Shown piece by piece: positions 35,531 to 44,791 of a stretch of 64,000 bases of DNA. The position numbers were made by a program, and so were the translations under genes. Each line of letters opens with the position of its first letter. The first letter of the stretch is position 1. Under the pieces are notes generated by a model. It searched no databases. It was given only the letters and a program-made list of their open reading frames with translations, and was not told the origin of the DNA. This DNA comes from Lachnospiraceae bacterium. GTDB taxonomy: Bacteria > Bacillota > Clostridia > Lachnospirales > Lachnospiraceae. The stretch is taken from the NCBI GenBank assembly GCA_024403235.1, contig JAKSSF010000002.1:1-64000 (forward strand), given 5' to 3'.

Positions 35531-35559
35531 TTGTATTTTGAGAACCGATTGGATATACT
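35531..35559 (+). promoter_or_regulatory. Promoter of 6S RNA
   Basis: TTGTAT (35531-35536) and TATACT (35554-35559) with 17 bases between them; the RNA would begin about seven bases on, near 35566. Confidence 0.7.
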
Positions 35560-35565
35560 AGAAGT

Positions 35566-35742
35566 AGTCCTGGGGTGTTCGAAACCTCCTGTTATTTTGA
35601 ACCTACATTTACTTTAAACGGGAATCCTACATTGCCCAATGGCTGTCAAGCCCTCTTGAAGGGACGGCAAAAGTTGTGGTTGCGGTTACCCACCTAGCTG
35701 TCTGCTAGGAGTCAAAATACAGGAAACGGCACTTTGGGTATT
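35566..35742 (+). ncRNA. ssrS: 6S RNA
   Basis: The gap between pckA and the SpoIID-like gene holds a 6S-like RNA. The closing stem pairs CCTGGGGTGTT (35569-35579) with GGCACTTTGGG (35728-35738) over 11 positions. GGTGTTCG at the 5' side and CGGCACTTTGG at the 3' side are the conserved ends of 6S RNA. Inside lie a CCCT...AGGG apical hairpin, a GTGG...CCAC element and CCTAGC-TGTCT-GCTAGG (35693-35709), around a large open bubble. 6S binds the housekeeping RNA polymerase by imitating an open promoter. Exact ends are estimated. Confidence 0.83.
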
Positions 35743-35753
35743 TTACAAAAGAG

Positions 35754-35790
35754 AAAAGGCAGCCTTCAACGGCTGCTTTTGTTTGTTTAG
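35754..35790 (+). terminator. Terminator after 6S RNA
   Basis: GCAGCC and GGCTGC pair around TTCAAC, extended by A/T pairs, followed by TTTTGTTTGTTT. Confidence 0.8.
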
Positions 35791-35813
35791 ATTTCAGAAA
35801 TAGGATGTAGTAT

Positions 35814-38171
35814 ATGAGTTTCTCTAAGAACCAAAAGAAATCTTTTTTTATAAAGGCATGTATTTGTTTTCTGACAATCTGTATTCTTTTTGGAATTGCA
35901 GTGATAGGGTATCTTCGCTTTGCACACATCGCACCTAAGGGAGAGTATATTTCAAAAAAGGAAGCAAATGTAAATTTATCTTTGTTAGAAACACTTTTTG
36001 AAAAGGAAGGTTTGCCTTTTTCGTTGGAATATTTGGAAGAAACGGATGAACAGGAATTTGTTTCCTATGGAGAGTGGAGGTCTTTGTATGATTCTCTTAA
36101 GAATAGTTTTTCTTCCATAGATTGGGCTCAGATAGATACTGAAAAATATAGAGAAGAAGATTGTGTTTTAAAAGAAGATTGGTACTTGGTATTGGAACAG
36201 ATTCTTTCCAAAAGATTTCCCCAAGAGGAAGAATATTTTCAAGATGTTTTACTTTTAGGAAACGGGGATAGTGTTCAAGACGCAGAAGGGATATCATTAG
36301 AACCGGGATTTTGGTTTTCTACAAATGGACTATTTGAAAACAAACTGGAAAATGTAGAGGAGGCTCTTTCTATTGGTGTGAACCGTTATCTGGTGTATGA
36401 TACTAAAATTTGGGGTATACGAGATACCTATGAAAGCAGTGAATGGGTAAAAAATGCCTTTTTTATTCAAAAAGAGGTGAATCAAGGTAGTATTTTCTAT
36501 AAAAGTTATAGAATAAAGTTGCCCATTAAAGAAGATGCATCCCTTTTACAAGCAGATACGGAAACTAAATTATTAAATCAGGAAGATGCCAGTATTGAGC
36601 AGATTTGTGATATCCTGATAACAAAAAGTGGGATACAAAAGGTCAAATACAAAGAAGAAAAACTTCACGGAAAATTACTTCGTGTCAATGCGGAAGAGTT
36701 AGAACTGCAGGATATGGGTACTTTCCCTATGAGTGATTCTGTGCAGTGCTATTGCTTATATGGTACTCTTAAGACTATTCCGTTTTCCAAATTAGGTGTG
36801 GGCTATAGCTTTTCTGACTATGTCATTGAAGAAGGAGAAATACAGGCATGTTTATTGACCCGTGATGAAAAAATGGAAAATATTCGTGTCTTGTTAAAAA
36901 ACCAGGATTCTTCCGGGTACTATCATGAAAACGTGATTGTCAATGGAAATGTGGATTGTATACTGTCCTACGGAGATCAAGAGGAAGTCATTCCGGCAAA
37001 AGAGAATAAGGAGATTACTTTAGAGAGTTCTTACTTTGACGGGAATAGTCGTATTTATATGAAACCAACTGCTTTAACGGGTCGTATCACTATAAAAAGT
37101 ATTGATAGATCTATTGGAAGCCCCTCCTACCGTGGAGAATTGGAACTGCAAAAAACACAGGATGGCATTTTAGTGATAAATGAAGTATTGCTGGAAGAGT
37201 ATTTGTATGGCGTAGTACCTTCTGAAATGCCAGCTTCTTATCCGGAGGAGGCGCTAAAAGCACAGGCTATTTGTGCCAGAACCTATGCCTATGAAAGGAT
37301 GAAAACCGCAGGTCTGGCTTCCTACGGGGCTCATGTAGACGACAGTACCGGTTTTCAGGTATATAACAATATTGCAGAACAGGGTAGTGCTACAACTGCT
37401 GTAAAAGAGACCAAGGGTCAATTGTTATTTGTAGATGGAGAATTGGCAAAAACCTATTATTATTCCACTTCTTGTGGCTTTGGAGCAGATGACAGTGTGT
37501 GGTTAAGAGAAGGGGAGTCTCAGATTCCTTATTTGCAGGCAAGTGCCCTTTCTTCAAAAGAACATTCATTTACCGGAAAGGATTTGAAAAATGAAGATAC
37601 TTTCCGAGAGTGGATTACCAACACTTGGGAAGGAGACTATGAAAAAGAAGAGAGCTGGTATCGTTGGAGCTATGAAAGTAGCATGCCGGAGAAATGGATT
37701 GAAAATATTGGAATTAGAAAAGAGAAGGATCCTGCCAGTATTTTATGGAGACAGAAGGACACTGATCAGTTTGTAGATACACCGTTACCGGAAATACATC
37801 AGATAAAGGATATACAAATTACTTCCCGTGGCGAAGGTGGCATTGCCAGAGAAATGATTATAACAACCGATAGTTGCGAAGTTTTAGTGCTGAAAGAATT
37901 AAACATTCGTTATATTTTGACAGATGGAAAAACTTCTGTACTATTACAAAACGGGAAAAAATATGCCTGTCCTAATATTTTACCTAGTGCTTTCTTTGTT
38001 ATAGATACAGATACAAAAAACGATCAAATTAGTCGTATTTCTATCATTGGAGGTGGATTTGGCCATGGTGTTGGGTTAAGTCAAAATGGTGCTAAAAACA
38101 TGGCTAATAGTGGCTTTGACAGCCATCAAATCCTGCAATTTTTTTATAAAAATAGTACTATCGAGGAATGA
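35814..38171 (+). CDS. SpoIID/LytB-domain protein with long N-terminal extension
   Basis: A 785-aa protein with an N-terminal anchor helix (about 14-34). The SpoIID domain is in the last 350 residues: LLEEYLYGVVPSEMPASYPEEALKAQAICARTYAY, TYYYSTSCGFGADDSVW and IGGGFGHGVGLSQNGAKNMA. SpoIID is a lytic transglycosylase that trims peptidoglycan during engulfment; Glu in PSEMP is the catalytic residue. Classic SpoIID is much shorter, so the first 430 residues are an extra, unidentified extracellular region. The end overlaps the next start by four bases. Confidence 0.88.
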   Translation: MSFSKNQKKSFFIKACICFLTICILFGIAVIGYLRFAHIAPKGEYISKKEANVNLSLLETLFEKEGLPFSLEYLEETDEQEFVSYGEWRSLYDSLKNSFSSIDWAQIDTEKYREEDCVLKEDWYLVLEQILSKRFPQEEEYFQDVLLLGNGDSVQDAEGISLEPGFWFSTNGLFENKLENVEEALSIGVNRYLVYDTKIWGIRDTYESSEWVKNAFFIQKEVNQGSIFYKSYRIKLPIKEDASLLQADTETKLLNQEDASIEQICDILITKSGIQKVKYKEEKLHGKLLRVNAEELELQDMGTFPMSDSVQCYCLYGTLKTIPFSKLGVGYSFSDYVIEEGEIQACLLTRDEKMENIRVLLKNQDSSGYYHENVIVNGNVDCILSYGDQEEVIPAKENKEITLESSYFDGNSRIYMKPTALTGRITIKSIDRSIGSPSYRGELELQKTQDGILVINEVLLEEYLYGVVPSEMPASYPEEALKAQAICARTYAYERMKTAGLASYGAHVDDSTGFQVYNNIAEQGSATTAVKETKGQLLFVDGELAKTYYYSTSCGFGADDSVWLREGESQIPYLQASALSSKEHSFTGKDLKNEDTFREWITNTWEGDYEKEESWYRWSYESSMPEKWIENIGIRKEKDPASILWRQKDTDQFVDTPLPEIHQIKDIQITSRGEGGIAREMIITTDSCEVLVLKELNIRYILTDGKTSVLLQNGKKYACPNILPSAFFVIDTDTKNDQISRISIIGGGFGHGVGLSQNGAKNMANSGFDSHQILQFFYKNSTIEE

Positions 38172-39019
38172 TTGACTTGAAAAAATTTACGTGGATTGTT
38201 AAAGACTTTACAGAAAAACAAAATCAAGACCACATAAGTGCGTTTGCCGCATCTGCAGCGTTCTTTTTGATGATCTCTGCAGTGCCTATTTTGATGCTTT
38301 TATGTGCTTTAATTCCTTATACACCTTTGACAGAAGGGGTATTGATGGAAGCAGCAACCAATTTGGCACCGGACCAGTTTGATCCGTTGCTGATTACAGT
38401 GATTCATGATGTTTATGCCAATTCCGGTGGTTTGTTATCTCTGGCTTTACTGACCACACTTTGGTCCGCCGGAAAAGGCATGCAGGAGCTGGTAAGAGGA
38501 CTGAATGTGGTCAATGGTGTGGTGGAGCGAAGAAATTTCTTTTGGGTAAGATTAGAAGCTATTGTGTACATGTTAGTCATTCTGGTTGTAACCGTAATTA
38601 CATTAGTTTTTATCGTATTTCAGAACGGTATTTTTGGAACCTTAGTAAAATTATTGCCTATGATAAAGGTAATTATCGAAACCTTTTTATTTTTTCGATA
38701 TTTTTGGGTGTTTTTTATATTAACAATTACTTTTGGTATATTTTATACCTTGATACCTAATAAAAAGCTATATTTCAAATTACAGTTGCCGGGAGCTATG
38801 TTTTCCGCCCTTGGGTGGATGATTTTTTCCTGGGGCTTCTCTTTATATGTGACATTTTTCCATAGTTTTAGTGCCTATGGAACGATGGGGACAATTTTAA
38901 TATTGATGATTTGGCTATATGCCTGTATGTATATCTTTTTGATTGGGGCTAATTTAAATCGGTATTTTTATAAATCATTCCTTTATTTATTAGGGAAAAA
39001 GGAACAGCAGGAGAACTAA
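38168..39019 (+). CDS. YihY/BrkB-family membrane protein
   Basis: A 283-aa protein with about six membrane helices. HISAFAASAAFFLMISAVPILMLL at the start, SAGKGMQELVRGLN in the middle and LIMIWLYACMYIFLIGANLN near the end are family blocks. YihY proteins have no settled function; earlier labels as RNase BN are not supported. ATG 38168 overlaps the SpoIID-like stop (ATGA), suggesting coupled translation and a shared envelope role. Confidence 0.88.
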   Translation: MIDLKKFTWIVKDFTEKQNQDHISAFAASAAFFLMISAVPILMLLCALIPYTPLTEGVLMEAATNLAPDQFDPLLITVIHDVYANSGGLLSLALLTTLWSAGKGMQELVRGLNVVNGVVERRNFFWVRLEAIVYMLVILVVTVITLVFIVFQNGIFGTLVKLLPMIKVIIETFLFFRYFWVFFILTITFGIFYTLIPNKKLYFKLQLPGAMFSALGWMIFSWGFSLYVTFFHSFSAYGTMGTILILMIWLYACMYIFLIGANLNRYFYKSFLYLLGKKEQQEN

Positions 39020-39026
39020 GGGTACA

Positions 39027-39055
39027 TTGACAAAATGGCAAATTTTTCCTAAGAT
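39027..39055 (+). promoter_or_regulatory. Promoter of the M18 aminopeptidase gene
   Basis: TTGACA (39027-39032) and TAAGAT (39050-39055) with a 17-base spacer. Confidence 0.6.
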
Positions 39056-39118
39056 TACAGTAGTTTAGGATTATATATAAACACTCAAAACAGTGTACAA
39101 TTTTGAAGGAGAGATAAC

Positions 39119-40519
39119 ATGGAACGAAAAAATGTATGGAAAACATATTCCAAAAAACAATTGAAAGAGACAGATAAATTTGCGAAAGGTTATATGGAAT
39201 TTTTAAGCCAGGGAAAAACCGAAAGAGAATGTGTGAATTATATTGTGAATTTGGTGGAAGAAGAAGGCTATGTAGAACTGGCACAGGCCATGAAGGATGG
39301 AAAAAATTTAAAGCCTGGGGATAAGGTTTATGCGGTTTGGATGAATAAAAGTATTGTACTGTTCCAACTTGGAACAGAGCCTATGGAGAAGGGCTTGAAC
39401 ATTTTAGGTGCTCACATCGATTCTCCCCGTATGGATGTAAAACAGAATCCGCTGTATGAGGATAGCGACATTGCTTACTTAGATACCCATTATTATGGTG
39501 GCGTGAAGAAATATCAATGGGTAACTTTACCTTTGGCAATCCATGGTGTGGTTGCGAAAAAAGATGGTACTACTATAGAAATTAACATTGGTGAGGATGA
39601 AGATGATCCTGTATTCTTTGTTTCTGATCTTTTGATTCACTTGTCTCAAGAACAGTTAGAAAAGAAAGCTGCCAAAGTAATCGAAGGAGAGGCTTTAGAT
39701 ATTGTAATTGGGAATATGCCTTTCTTAGGAGATAAGGATAAAGAAGGCAAAGAATTAGTGAAGAAAAATATCCTGAATATCTTGAAACAGCAGTACGATA
39801 TGGAAGAAGAAGATTTCTTGTCTGCAGAATTGGAAGTAGTTCCTGCCGGAAAAGCAAGAGAAGCAGGCTTTGACAGATCCATGATTTTAGGCTATGGACA
39901 TGATGACAGAGTATGCGCATATCCTTCTTTGATGGCATTGTTAGAAGCAAAGGATTTGAAACGAACAGGTTGCTGTATTTTGGTAGATAAAGAGGAAATC
40001 GGCAGTGTGGGTGCTACCGGTATGCAGTCAAAATTCTTTGAAAATATGGTTGCAGAAGTGATGAGTTTAACAGAAGATGGATATTCTGATATGAAGCTTC
40101 GTCGTGCTCTGGCAAATTCTGATATGCTTTCTTCTGATGTATCTGCAGGCTTTGATCCTTCCTATGCATCTGCATTTGAGAAAAAGAATGCTGCATTTCT
40201 TGGACGAGGAATGGTATTTAATAAATTTACCGGTGCAAGAGGAAAGAGTGGTTCTAATGATGCCAATGCAGAATACATTGCACATATTCGAAATATTTTG
40301 GAAGAACAGGATATTCAGTATCAGACTGCAGAACTTGGAAAAGTAGATCTTGGTGGTGGCGGTACTATTGCTTATATTTTGGCTTTATACGGCATGAATG
40401 TAATTGACTGTGGCATTGCTGTATTAAATATGCATGCGCCATGGGAAGCAATTAGTAAAGCAGATTTATACGAAACCAAGAGAGGATATGTTGCTTTTTT
40501 GGAAAAAGCATGTCTGTAA
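39119..40519 (+). CDS. M18-family aminopeptidase
   Basis: A 466-aa zinc aminopeptidase. Metal-binding and catalytic motifs are GAHIDSPRMDVKQ, YYGGVKKYQW, VDKEEIGSVGATGMQS, GSNDANAEYIA and VLNMHAPWE. The KEE pair holds the catalytic base and a zinc ligand. The M18 family releases N-terminal acidic or neutral residues from peptides in the cytosol. It begins a short transcript with queA four bases downstream. Confidence 0.92.
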   Translation: MERKNVWKTYSKKQLKETDKFAKGYMEFLSQGKTERECVNYIVNLVEEEGYVELAQAMKDGKNLKPGDKVYAVWMNKSIVLFQLGTEPMEKGLNILGAHIDSPRMDVKQNPLYEDSDIAYLDTHYYGGVKKYQWVTLPLAIHGVVAKKDGTTIEINIGEDEDDPVFFVSDLLIHLSQEQLEKKAAKVIEGEALDIVIGNMPFLGDKDKEGKELVKKNILNILKQQYDMEEEDFLSAELEVVPAGKAREAGFDRSMILGYGHDDRVCAYPSLMALLEAKDLKRTGCCILVDKEEIGSVGATGMQSKFFENMVAEVMSLTEDGYSDMKLRRALANSDMLSSDVSAGFDPSYASAFEKKNAAFLGRGMVFNKFTGARGKSGSNDANAEYIAHIRNILEEQDIQYQTAELGKVDLGGGGTIAYILALYGMNVIDCGIAVLNMHAPWEAISKADLYETKRGYVAFLEKACL

Positions 40520-40522
40520 ATC

Positions 40523-41557
40523 ATGGATAAAAAAGACTTTTATTTTGACCTGCCGGAGGAATTGATTGCTCAGGACCCGCTAGAGGATCGATCCTCCTCC
40601 AGGCTACTTGTTTTAGATAGAGAAACCGGAGAAATCAAACATCAGATTTTTCGAGATATTTTAGAGTATTTTCAACCCGGTGATTGCTTGGTATTAAATA
40701 ATACAAAAGTAATTCCAGCCAGACTATTAGGGGTGAAAGCAGATACCGGTGCTGCAATAGAAGTGCTTCTTTTGAAACGCAAAGAAAAGGACCTTTGGGA
40801 AACCTTAGTGAAGCCTGGTAAGAAATGCAGACCGGGAGCAAAATTAAGCTTTGGCGATGGATTACTGGAAGCAGAAGTCATGGAAGTACTGGAAGAAGGG
40901 AATCGGTTGATCCGGTTCCGGTATGAAGGTATCTGGGAAGAAATTCTGGATAGACTGGGAGAAATGCCATTACCTCCTTATATTACCCATAAACTGCAGG
41001 ACAAGAATAGATATCAGACCGTGTATGCAAAGTATGAGGGCAGTGCTGCTGCACCTACCGCAGGGTTGCATTTTACCAAAGAATTATTGCAGGCATTGGA
41101 GGAAAAGGGAGTTAACATTGCCTATGTTACCTTACATGTAGGGCTTGGAACTTTTCGACCGGTGAAGGTAGACAATATCTTAGAACACCATATGCATTCA
41201 GAATATTATGAAATCGATGAAGAAGCGGCTTCTGCCATTAACCAGGCAAAGGAAAATGGAAAACGAGTAATTTGTGTGGGCACTACAAGTTGTCGTACCA
41301 TTGAATCTGCTGCCTCTGAGAATGGACATATAGAACCTTGTCATGGTAATACAGAAATCTTTATTTACCCAGGCTATAAATTCAAAGTATTAGATGGTTT
41401 AATTACCAATTTCCATTTGCCGGAATCCACCTTGGTAATGTTAGTTTCTGCATTAGCCGGAAGAGAACAGGTATTACATGCCTATGAAGAAGCAATTCAG
41501 GAAAAATATCGTTTCTTTTCCTTTGGCGATGCTATGTTCATTAAGCCTTTTTCTTAA
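40523..41557 (+). CDS. queA: S-adenosylmethionine:tRNA ribosyltransferase-isomerase
   Basis: A 344-aa enzyme. Family blocks are [50 protein letters not shown] and [19 protein letters not shown]. It adds the cyclopentanediol-forming ribosyl group from SAM to preQ1 in tRNA wobble position 34, making epoxyqueuosine. ATG 40545 is unlikely because homology covers the start at 40523. Other queuosine genes are not in the window. Confidence 0.95.
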   Translation: MDKKDFYFDLPEELIAQDPLEDRSSSRLLVLDRETGEIKHQIFRDILEYFQPGDCLVLNNTKVIPARLLGVKADTGAAIEVLLLKRKEKDLWETLVKPGKKCRPGAKLSFGDGLLEAEVMEVLEEGNRLIRFRYEGIWEEILDRLGEMPLPPYITHKLQDKNRYQTVYAKYEGSAAAPTAGLHFTKELLQALEEKGVNIAYVTLHVGLGTFRPVKVDNILEHHMHSEYYEIDEEAASAINQAKENGKRVICVGTTSCRTIESAASENGHIEPCHGNTEIFIYPGYKFKVLDGLITNFHLPESTLVMLVSALAGREQVLHAYEEAIQEKYRFFSFGDAMFIKPFS

Positions 41558-41588
41558 AGGAAATATTGGTTTACAAACTTTGGGTTTT

Positions 41589-41604
41589 AGGATAAAATTA
41601 TCCT
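41589..41604 (+). promoter_or_regulatory. Palindrome upstream of the PilZ gene
   Basis: AGGATAAAATTATCCT is a perfect palindrome with 7-base arms. The TAAAAT inside it could serve as a -10 box with TTTACA about 17 bases upstream, so a regulator could sit on the promoter. Whether it is used is not known. Confidence 0.4.
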
Positions 41605-41654
41605 ATCTAAGGTTCTTTCTTATTAGAAGTTTATGTATAAAGGGGTAAGTAAAA

Positions 41655-41996
41655 ATGGATGAGAGAAGAAAAAGCCTACGCACAGATTTAAGGGTTACTA
41701 TGAGTCTAAAGAAAGTAGTAGACGGTAACGAAAGTGTTGTGCCGGCCACAGTTGTTGATTTATCAAGAACAGGGATTGGATTTACCTGTGATGAAAAATT
41801 GGATATTGGCACCATTTATGAGGCTGATTTGACGATTTGGACAAAAGAAGTGATCCATGTATATTTCCAGATGGTTCGTATTGAAATTACAGAAAAAGGC
41901 TATAGTTACGGTGGGTTCTTTATTGGTATGACAGATATGGACTTGAATCGTATCAGCACCTATCAGACTATAGAACAGATGAAAGAAAAAGATTGA
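41655..41996 (+). CDS. PilZ-domain c-di-GMP receptor
   Basis: A 113-aa single-domain protein. R5-x-x-x-R9 (RRKSLR) and D35-x-S37-x-x-G40 (VVDLSRTGIGF) are the two c-di-GMP-binding motifs of PilZ. It is likely a cytosolic effector for c-di-GMP. Two diguanylate cyclases lie at 30605 and 42067, the second directly downstream beyond a terminator, so a local signalling link is plausible. Confidence 0.9.
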   Translation: MDERRKSLRTDLRVTMSLKKVVDGNESVVPATVVDLSRTGIGFTCDEKLDIGTIYEADLTIWTKEVIHVYFQMVRIEITEKGYSYGGFFIGMTDMDLNRISTYQTIEQMKEKD

Positions 41997-42008
41997 TATT
42001 TACTAAAA

Positions 42009-42036
42009 AACAGATGCTAATGGTATCTGTTTTTTG
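42009..42036 (+). terminator. Rho-independent terminator after the PilZ gene
   Basis: AACAGAT and ATCTGTT pair around GCTAATGGT, followed by a T-run. Confidence 0.8.
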
Positions 42037-42066
42037 TGTGCAACAAAAGAAATTGGACTAGTAACC

Positions 42067-43461
42067 ATGGAAAAGAATTTGAATGGCATTCCTTCCACAG
42101 AACTAAAGGGAGTTCGTTTAAAAACAACAAATATTGTTTTAACAACCATAGAAATCATTCTGTTTTTATGGGCTATTGGTCTGCTTATTTATGTGTATCG
42201 ATGTAATGCAAATATCATTCATATTTCTGATGAATACATTGCCATTGAACAGGATGTGTTGGATTTTAAAAATGCGTCCGATTATTTGACCGATCAGGCT
42301 AGGCAATTTTTGATTTCCTGTCGACCGGAAAAAATACATAATTATTATAACGAGTTGTATGAAACCCAAAGACGAGAAAAAGCGCTTGCACATTGGAAAG
42401 AGATGATGAGGACAAATAACGATGAGTATCGTGTTATGATGCAGGCTTATCAAATGTCCCAACAACTGGAAGAGGTGGAAGTACATTCCATGAAATTGAT
42501 TTGTATACAGGAAAATATTGCAATAGATCAATTTCCTGAAACTTTTCAGAAGTATGAAATCTCCGCAGAAGAATTGAGTTTAGATGAAACAACCCTTCGA
42601 AATCGAGCTTATTATTTGCTATATGATGCAAATTATACAACCGTAAAGAATTTAATAGGAACAAGAATCGAACAAGCAACGAAGGCGTTTACCAGATTTA
42701 CCCAGGAAAAACAGTCAGAGGCTGCAGCGAAATTGAATCGAGGATTGATTGCGCTTTTGATTGCTACTTTATCCTTTATGTCTTGTGTCGTATTTAACTT
42801 AATTGTGTATATTCGCCTGGTAATTCGTCCGTTAAATTCTATTACTAAAAAAGTTGAATCAGATAAGCCTTTAGATATTAAGGGATCCTATGAATTAAAA
42901 GTTTTGGAAAGAACTTATAATAAAGTTTTGGAATTTAATCATAAGAATAGGGATGAATTAAAGCATCAAACAGAGCATGACAGTTTAACGGGTTTGTTAA
43001 ATCGAAAGGCTTATGATGATATTAGAGAATCTTTAACAGATTGTGGTAACCCATTGGCGCTTATGATAGTGGATGTGGATGACTTTAAAAATGTCAATGA
43101 TGTGTATGGCCATGAGATAGGGGATTTGGCATTACAACATGTGGCCAATGTGCTAAATACCACTTTCCGCACGGAAGACTTTGTATTCCGTATAGGAGGA
43201 GATGAGTTCGCAGCTATTTTGAATAACATTGCTTTTGAAAATAAAGAGGTTTTGGAACGAAAATTGAATCATATTTTAGAATCCATTAGCAATCCGCCAG
43301 AAGGGTCGGGAGTACCCAAAATTTCTGTTTCAATCGGCGTTGCTTTTTCAAAATGTAATTATGGAACTGCTGTTACGGAGATGGCAGACTACGCATTATA
43401 TGAAACAAAAGAAAATGGAAAAAATGGCTTTACTATTTTTGAAGAAGAAGTAGTGGTATAA
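42067..43461 (+). CDS. Membrane diguanylate cyclase (GGDEF) with RxxD site
   Basis: About 464 aa. Two helices (about 22-45 and 235-258) enclose a long helical outside sensor. A linker of HAMP-like character precedes the GGDEF domain, with G377-G-D-E-F381 and the inhibitory R368-x-x-D371 site. TEHDSLTGLLNRKAYDD opens the domain. ATG 42067 is chosen; a TTG at 42034 would start inside the terminator of the PilZ gene. The RBS is weak. The protein would make c-di-GMP under control of an extracellular or membrane signal. Confidence 0.92.
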   Translation: MEKNLNGIPSTELKGVRLKTTNIVLTTIEIILFLWAIGLLIYVYRCNANIIHISDEYIAIEQDVLDFKNASDYLTDQARQFLISCRPEKIHNYYNELYETQRREKALAHWKEMMRTNNDEYRVMMQAYQMSQQLEEVEVHSMKLICIQENIAIDQFPETFQKYEISAEELSLDETTLRNRAYYLLYDANYTTVKNLIGTRIEQATKAFTRFTQEKQSEAAAKLNRGLIALLIATLSFMSCVVFNLIVYIRLVIRPLNSITKKVESDKPLDIKGSYELKVLERTYNKVLEFNHKNRDELKHQTEHDSLTGLLNRKAYDDIRESLTDCGNPLALMIVDVDDFKNVNDVYGHEIGDLALQHVANVLNTTFRTEDFVFRIGGDEFAAILNNIAFENKEVLERKLNHILESISNPPEGSGVPKISVSIGVAFSKCNYGTAVTEMADYALYETKENGKNGFTIFEEEVVV

Positions 43462-43468
43462 AGTAAGA

Positions 43469-43508
43469 AAGGGAACGATACAAACTAGTATCATTCCCTT
43501 ATTTTTTT
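43469..43508. terminator. Bidirectional terminator between the GGDEF gene and aroA
   Basis: AAGGGAACGATAC and GTATCATTCCCTT pair with one mismatch around AAACTA, with a T-run on the plus side; it also follows aroA on the minus strand. Confidence 0.85.
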
Positions 43509-44772
43509 ATTTTTGTAAATCTTCCAAAGTCTGGTAGAAGGTGGGAAAACTAATATCCACACAATCTTTGTCAAGCAGTGTGGTAGTTCCTTCCGTCATT
43601 AAGTCTGCAATGGCAAAACTCATAGCAATGCGGTGATCCTTTTTGGTTTCTATGGTAGCGCCATGTAGTGGTTTGCCACCGTGGATAATCATACCGTCAT
43701 CAGTACCTTCAATATCACATCCCATGGCTGTTAAATTGTCCACCATAACTGCAATACGATCACTTTCTTTTACCTTTAATTCTGCCGCATCTTTAATAAT
43801 AGTAGTGCCTTCCGCAAAAGCAGCCATAATGGCAATGATAGGAATTTCATCGATTAAGGTTGGAATGATTTCACCACCTATGGTAATGCCATGTAAAGTA
43901 GAGTTAGAAACCACCAAATCGGCAACCGGTTCGCCACAAGCAGTTCTTTCATTTAATATTTCAATGTTACCGCCCATTTCTTTGGCAATACGAAGAATAC
44001 CATCTCTGGTAGGATTGATTCCCACATTTTTTAATAGAAGCTTGGATCCGGGAACCAAAAGCCCTGCAGCAATAAAATATGCGGCAGAAGAAATATCTCC
44101 CGGAACCTCCACCTTTTGTCCTGTTAAAACAGGATTGGGATGTATGGTCACTGTGGTATCCTTGATTTCCAGCTTTGCTCCAAAGTGAGACAACATGATT
44201 TCAGAATGATTGCGGCTTACATAAGGCTCTGTTACTGAGGTAGTTCCGTTAGCATATAATCCGGCTAAAAGAATAGCGGATTTTACTTGCGCAGATGCGA
44301 TAGGAGATTGATACGAAATACCCTGTAATATAGAGCCATTAATTTCCAAAGGAGCACAGTTATTATCTTTGATACTTCGAATATTGGCACCCATTTCGCG
44401 AAGTGGCTTCATAATACGAAGCATGGGGCGCTTTTGAATAGAAGCATCTCCTGTTAAAGTAGATGAAAAAGCTTGTCCACTTAAAATACCGGAAATTAAC
44501 CGAGTAGTAGTCCCACTGTTTCCACAATCTAATATTTCTGTGGGGGCTTTTAGACCATGCAAGCCTTTTCCGTGTATGGTGATTTTTTCAGGCGTATTTT
44601 CGATTTCAATTCCCATTTTTTGAAAGCAGGAGATGGTAGAGAGGCAATCTGCACCTTGTAAAAAGTTGGTAACCTCTGTGGTTCCTTCAGAGATAGCACC
44701 AATCATGACTGCTCTGTGGGAGATGGATTTATCACCCGGAATATTGATTTCACCTTGTAATGGTTTTGTCAT
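43507..44772 (-). CDS. aroA: 3-phosphoshikimate 1-carboxyvinyltransferase (EPSP synthase)
   Basis: A 421-aa enzyme. INIPGDKSISHRAVMIGAI at the N-terminus, LDCGNSGTTTRLISGIL, and later GDISSAAYFIAAG and LKVKESDRIAVM are EPSP synthase motifs. It joins PEP and shikimate-3-phosphate in the aromatic amino acid pathway. The gene lies 19 bases after tyrA on the minus strand, so both form an aromatic operon. Confidence 0.95.
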   Translation of the reverse strand: MTKPLQGEINIPGDKSISHRAVMIGAISEGTTEVTNFLQGADCLSTISCFQKMGIEIENTPEKITIHGKGLHGLKAPTEILDCGNSGTTTRLISGILSGQAFSSTLTGDASIQKRPMLRIMKPLREMGANIRSIKDNNCAPLEINGSILQGISYQSPIASAQVKSAILLAGLYANGTTSVTEPYVSRNHSEIMLSHFGAKLEIKDTTVTIHPNPVLTGQKVEVPGDISSAAYFIAAGLLVPGSKLLLKNVGINPTRDGILRIAKEMGGNIEILNERTACGEPVADLVVSNSTLHGITIGGEIIPTLIDEIPIIAIMAAFAEGTTIIKDAAELKVKESDRIAVMVDNLTAMGCDIEGTDDGMIIHGGKPLHGATIETKKDHRIAMSFAIADLMTEGTTTLLDKDCVDISFPTFYQTLEDLQK

Positions 44773-44791
44773 ACATCAATTCCTCAATTTC

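Noticed and set aside
35233..35541. Plus-strand frame at the end of pckA
   Set aside because: It is an alternative frame of a highly biased gene and crosses the terminator.
43643..44188. Long plus-strand frame inside aroA
   Set aside because: It is antisense to a clear EPSP synthase and has no family sequence.
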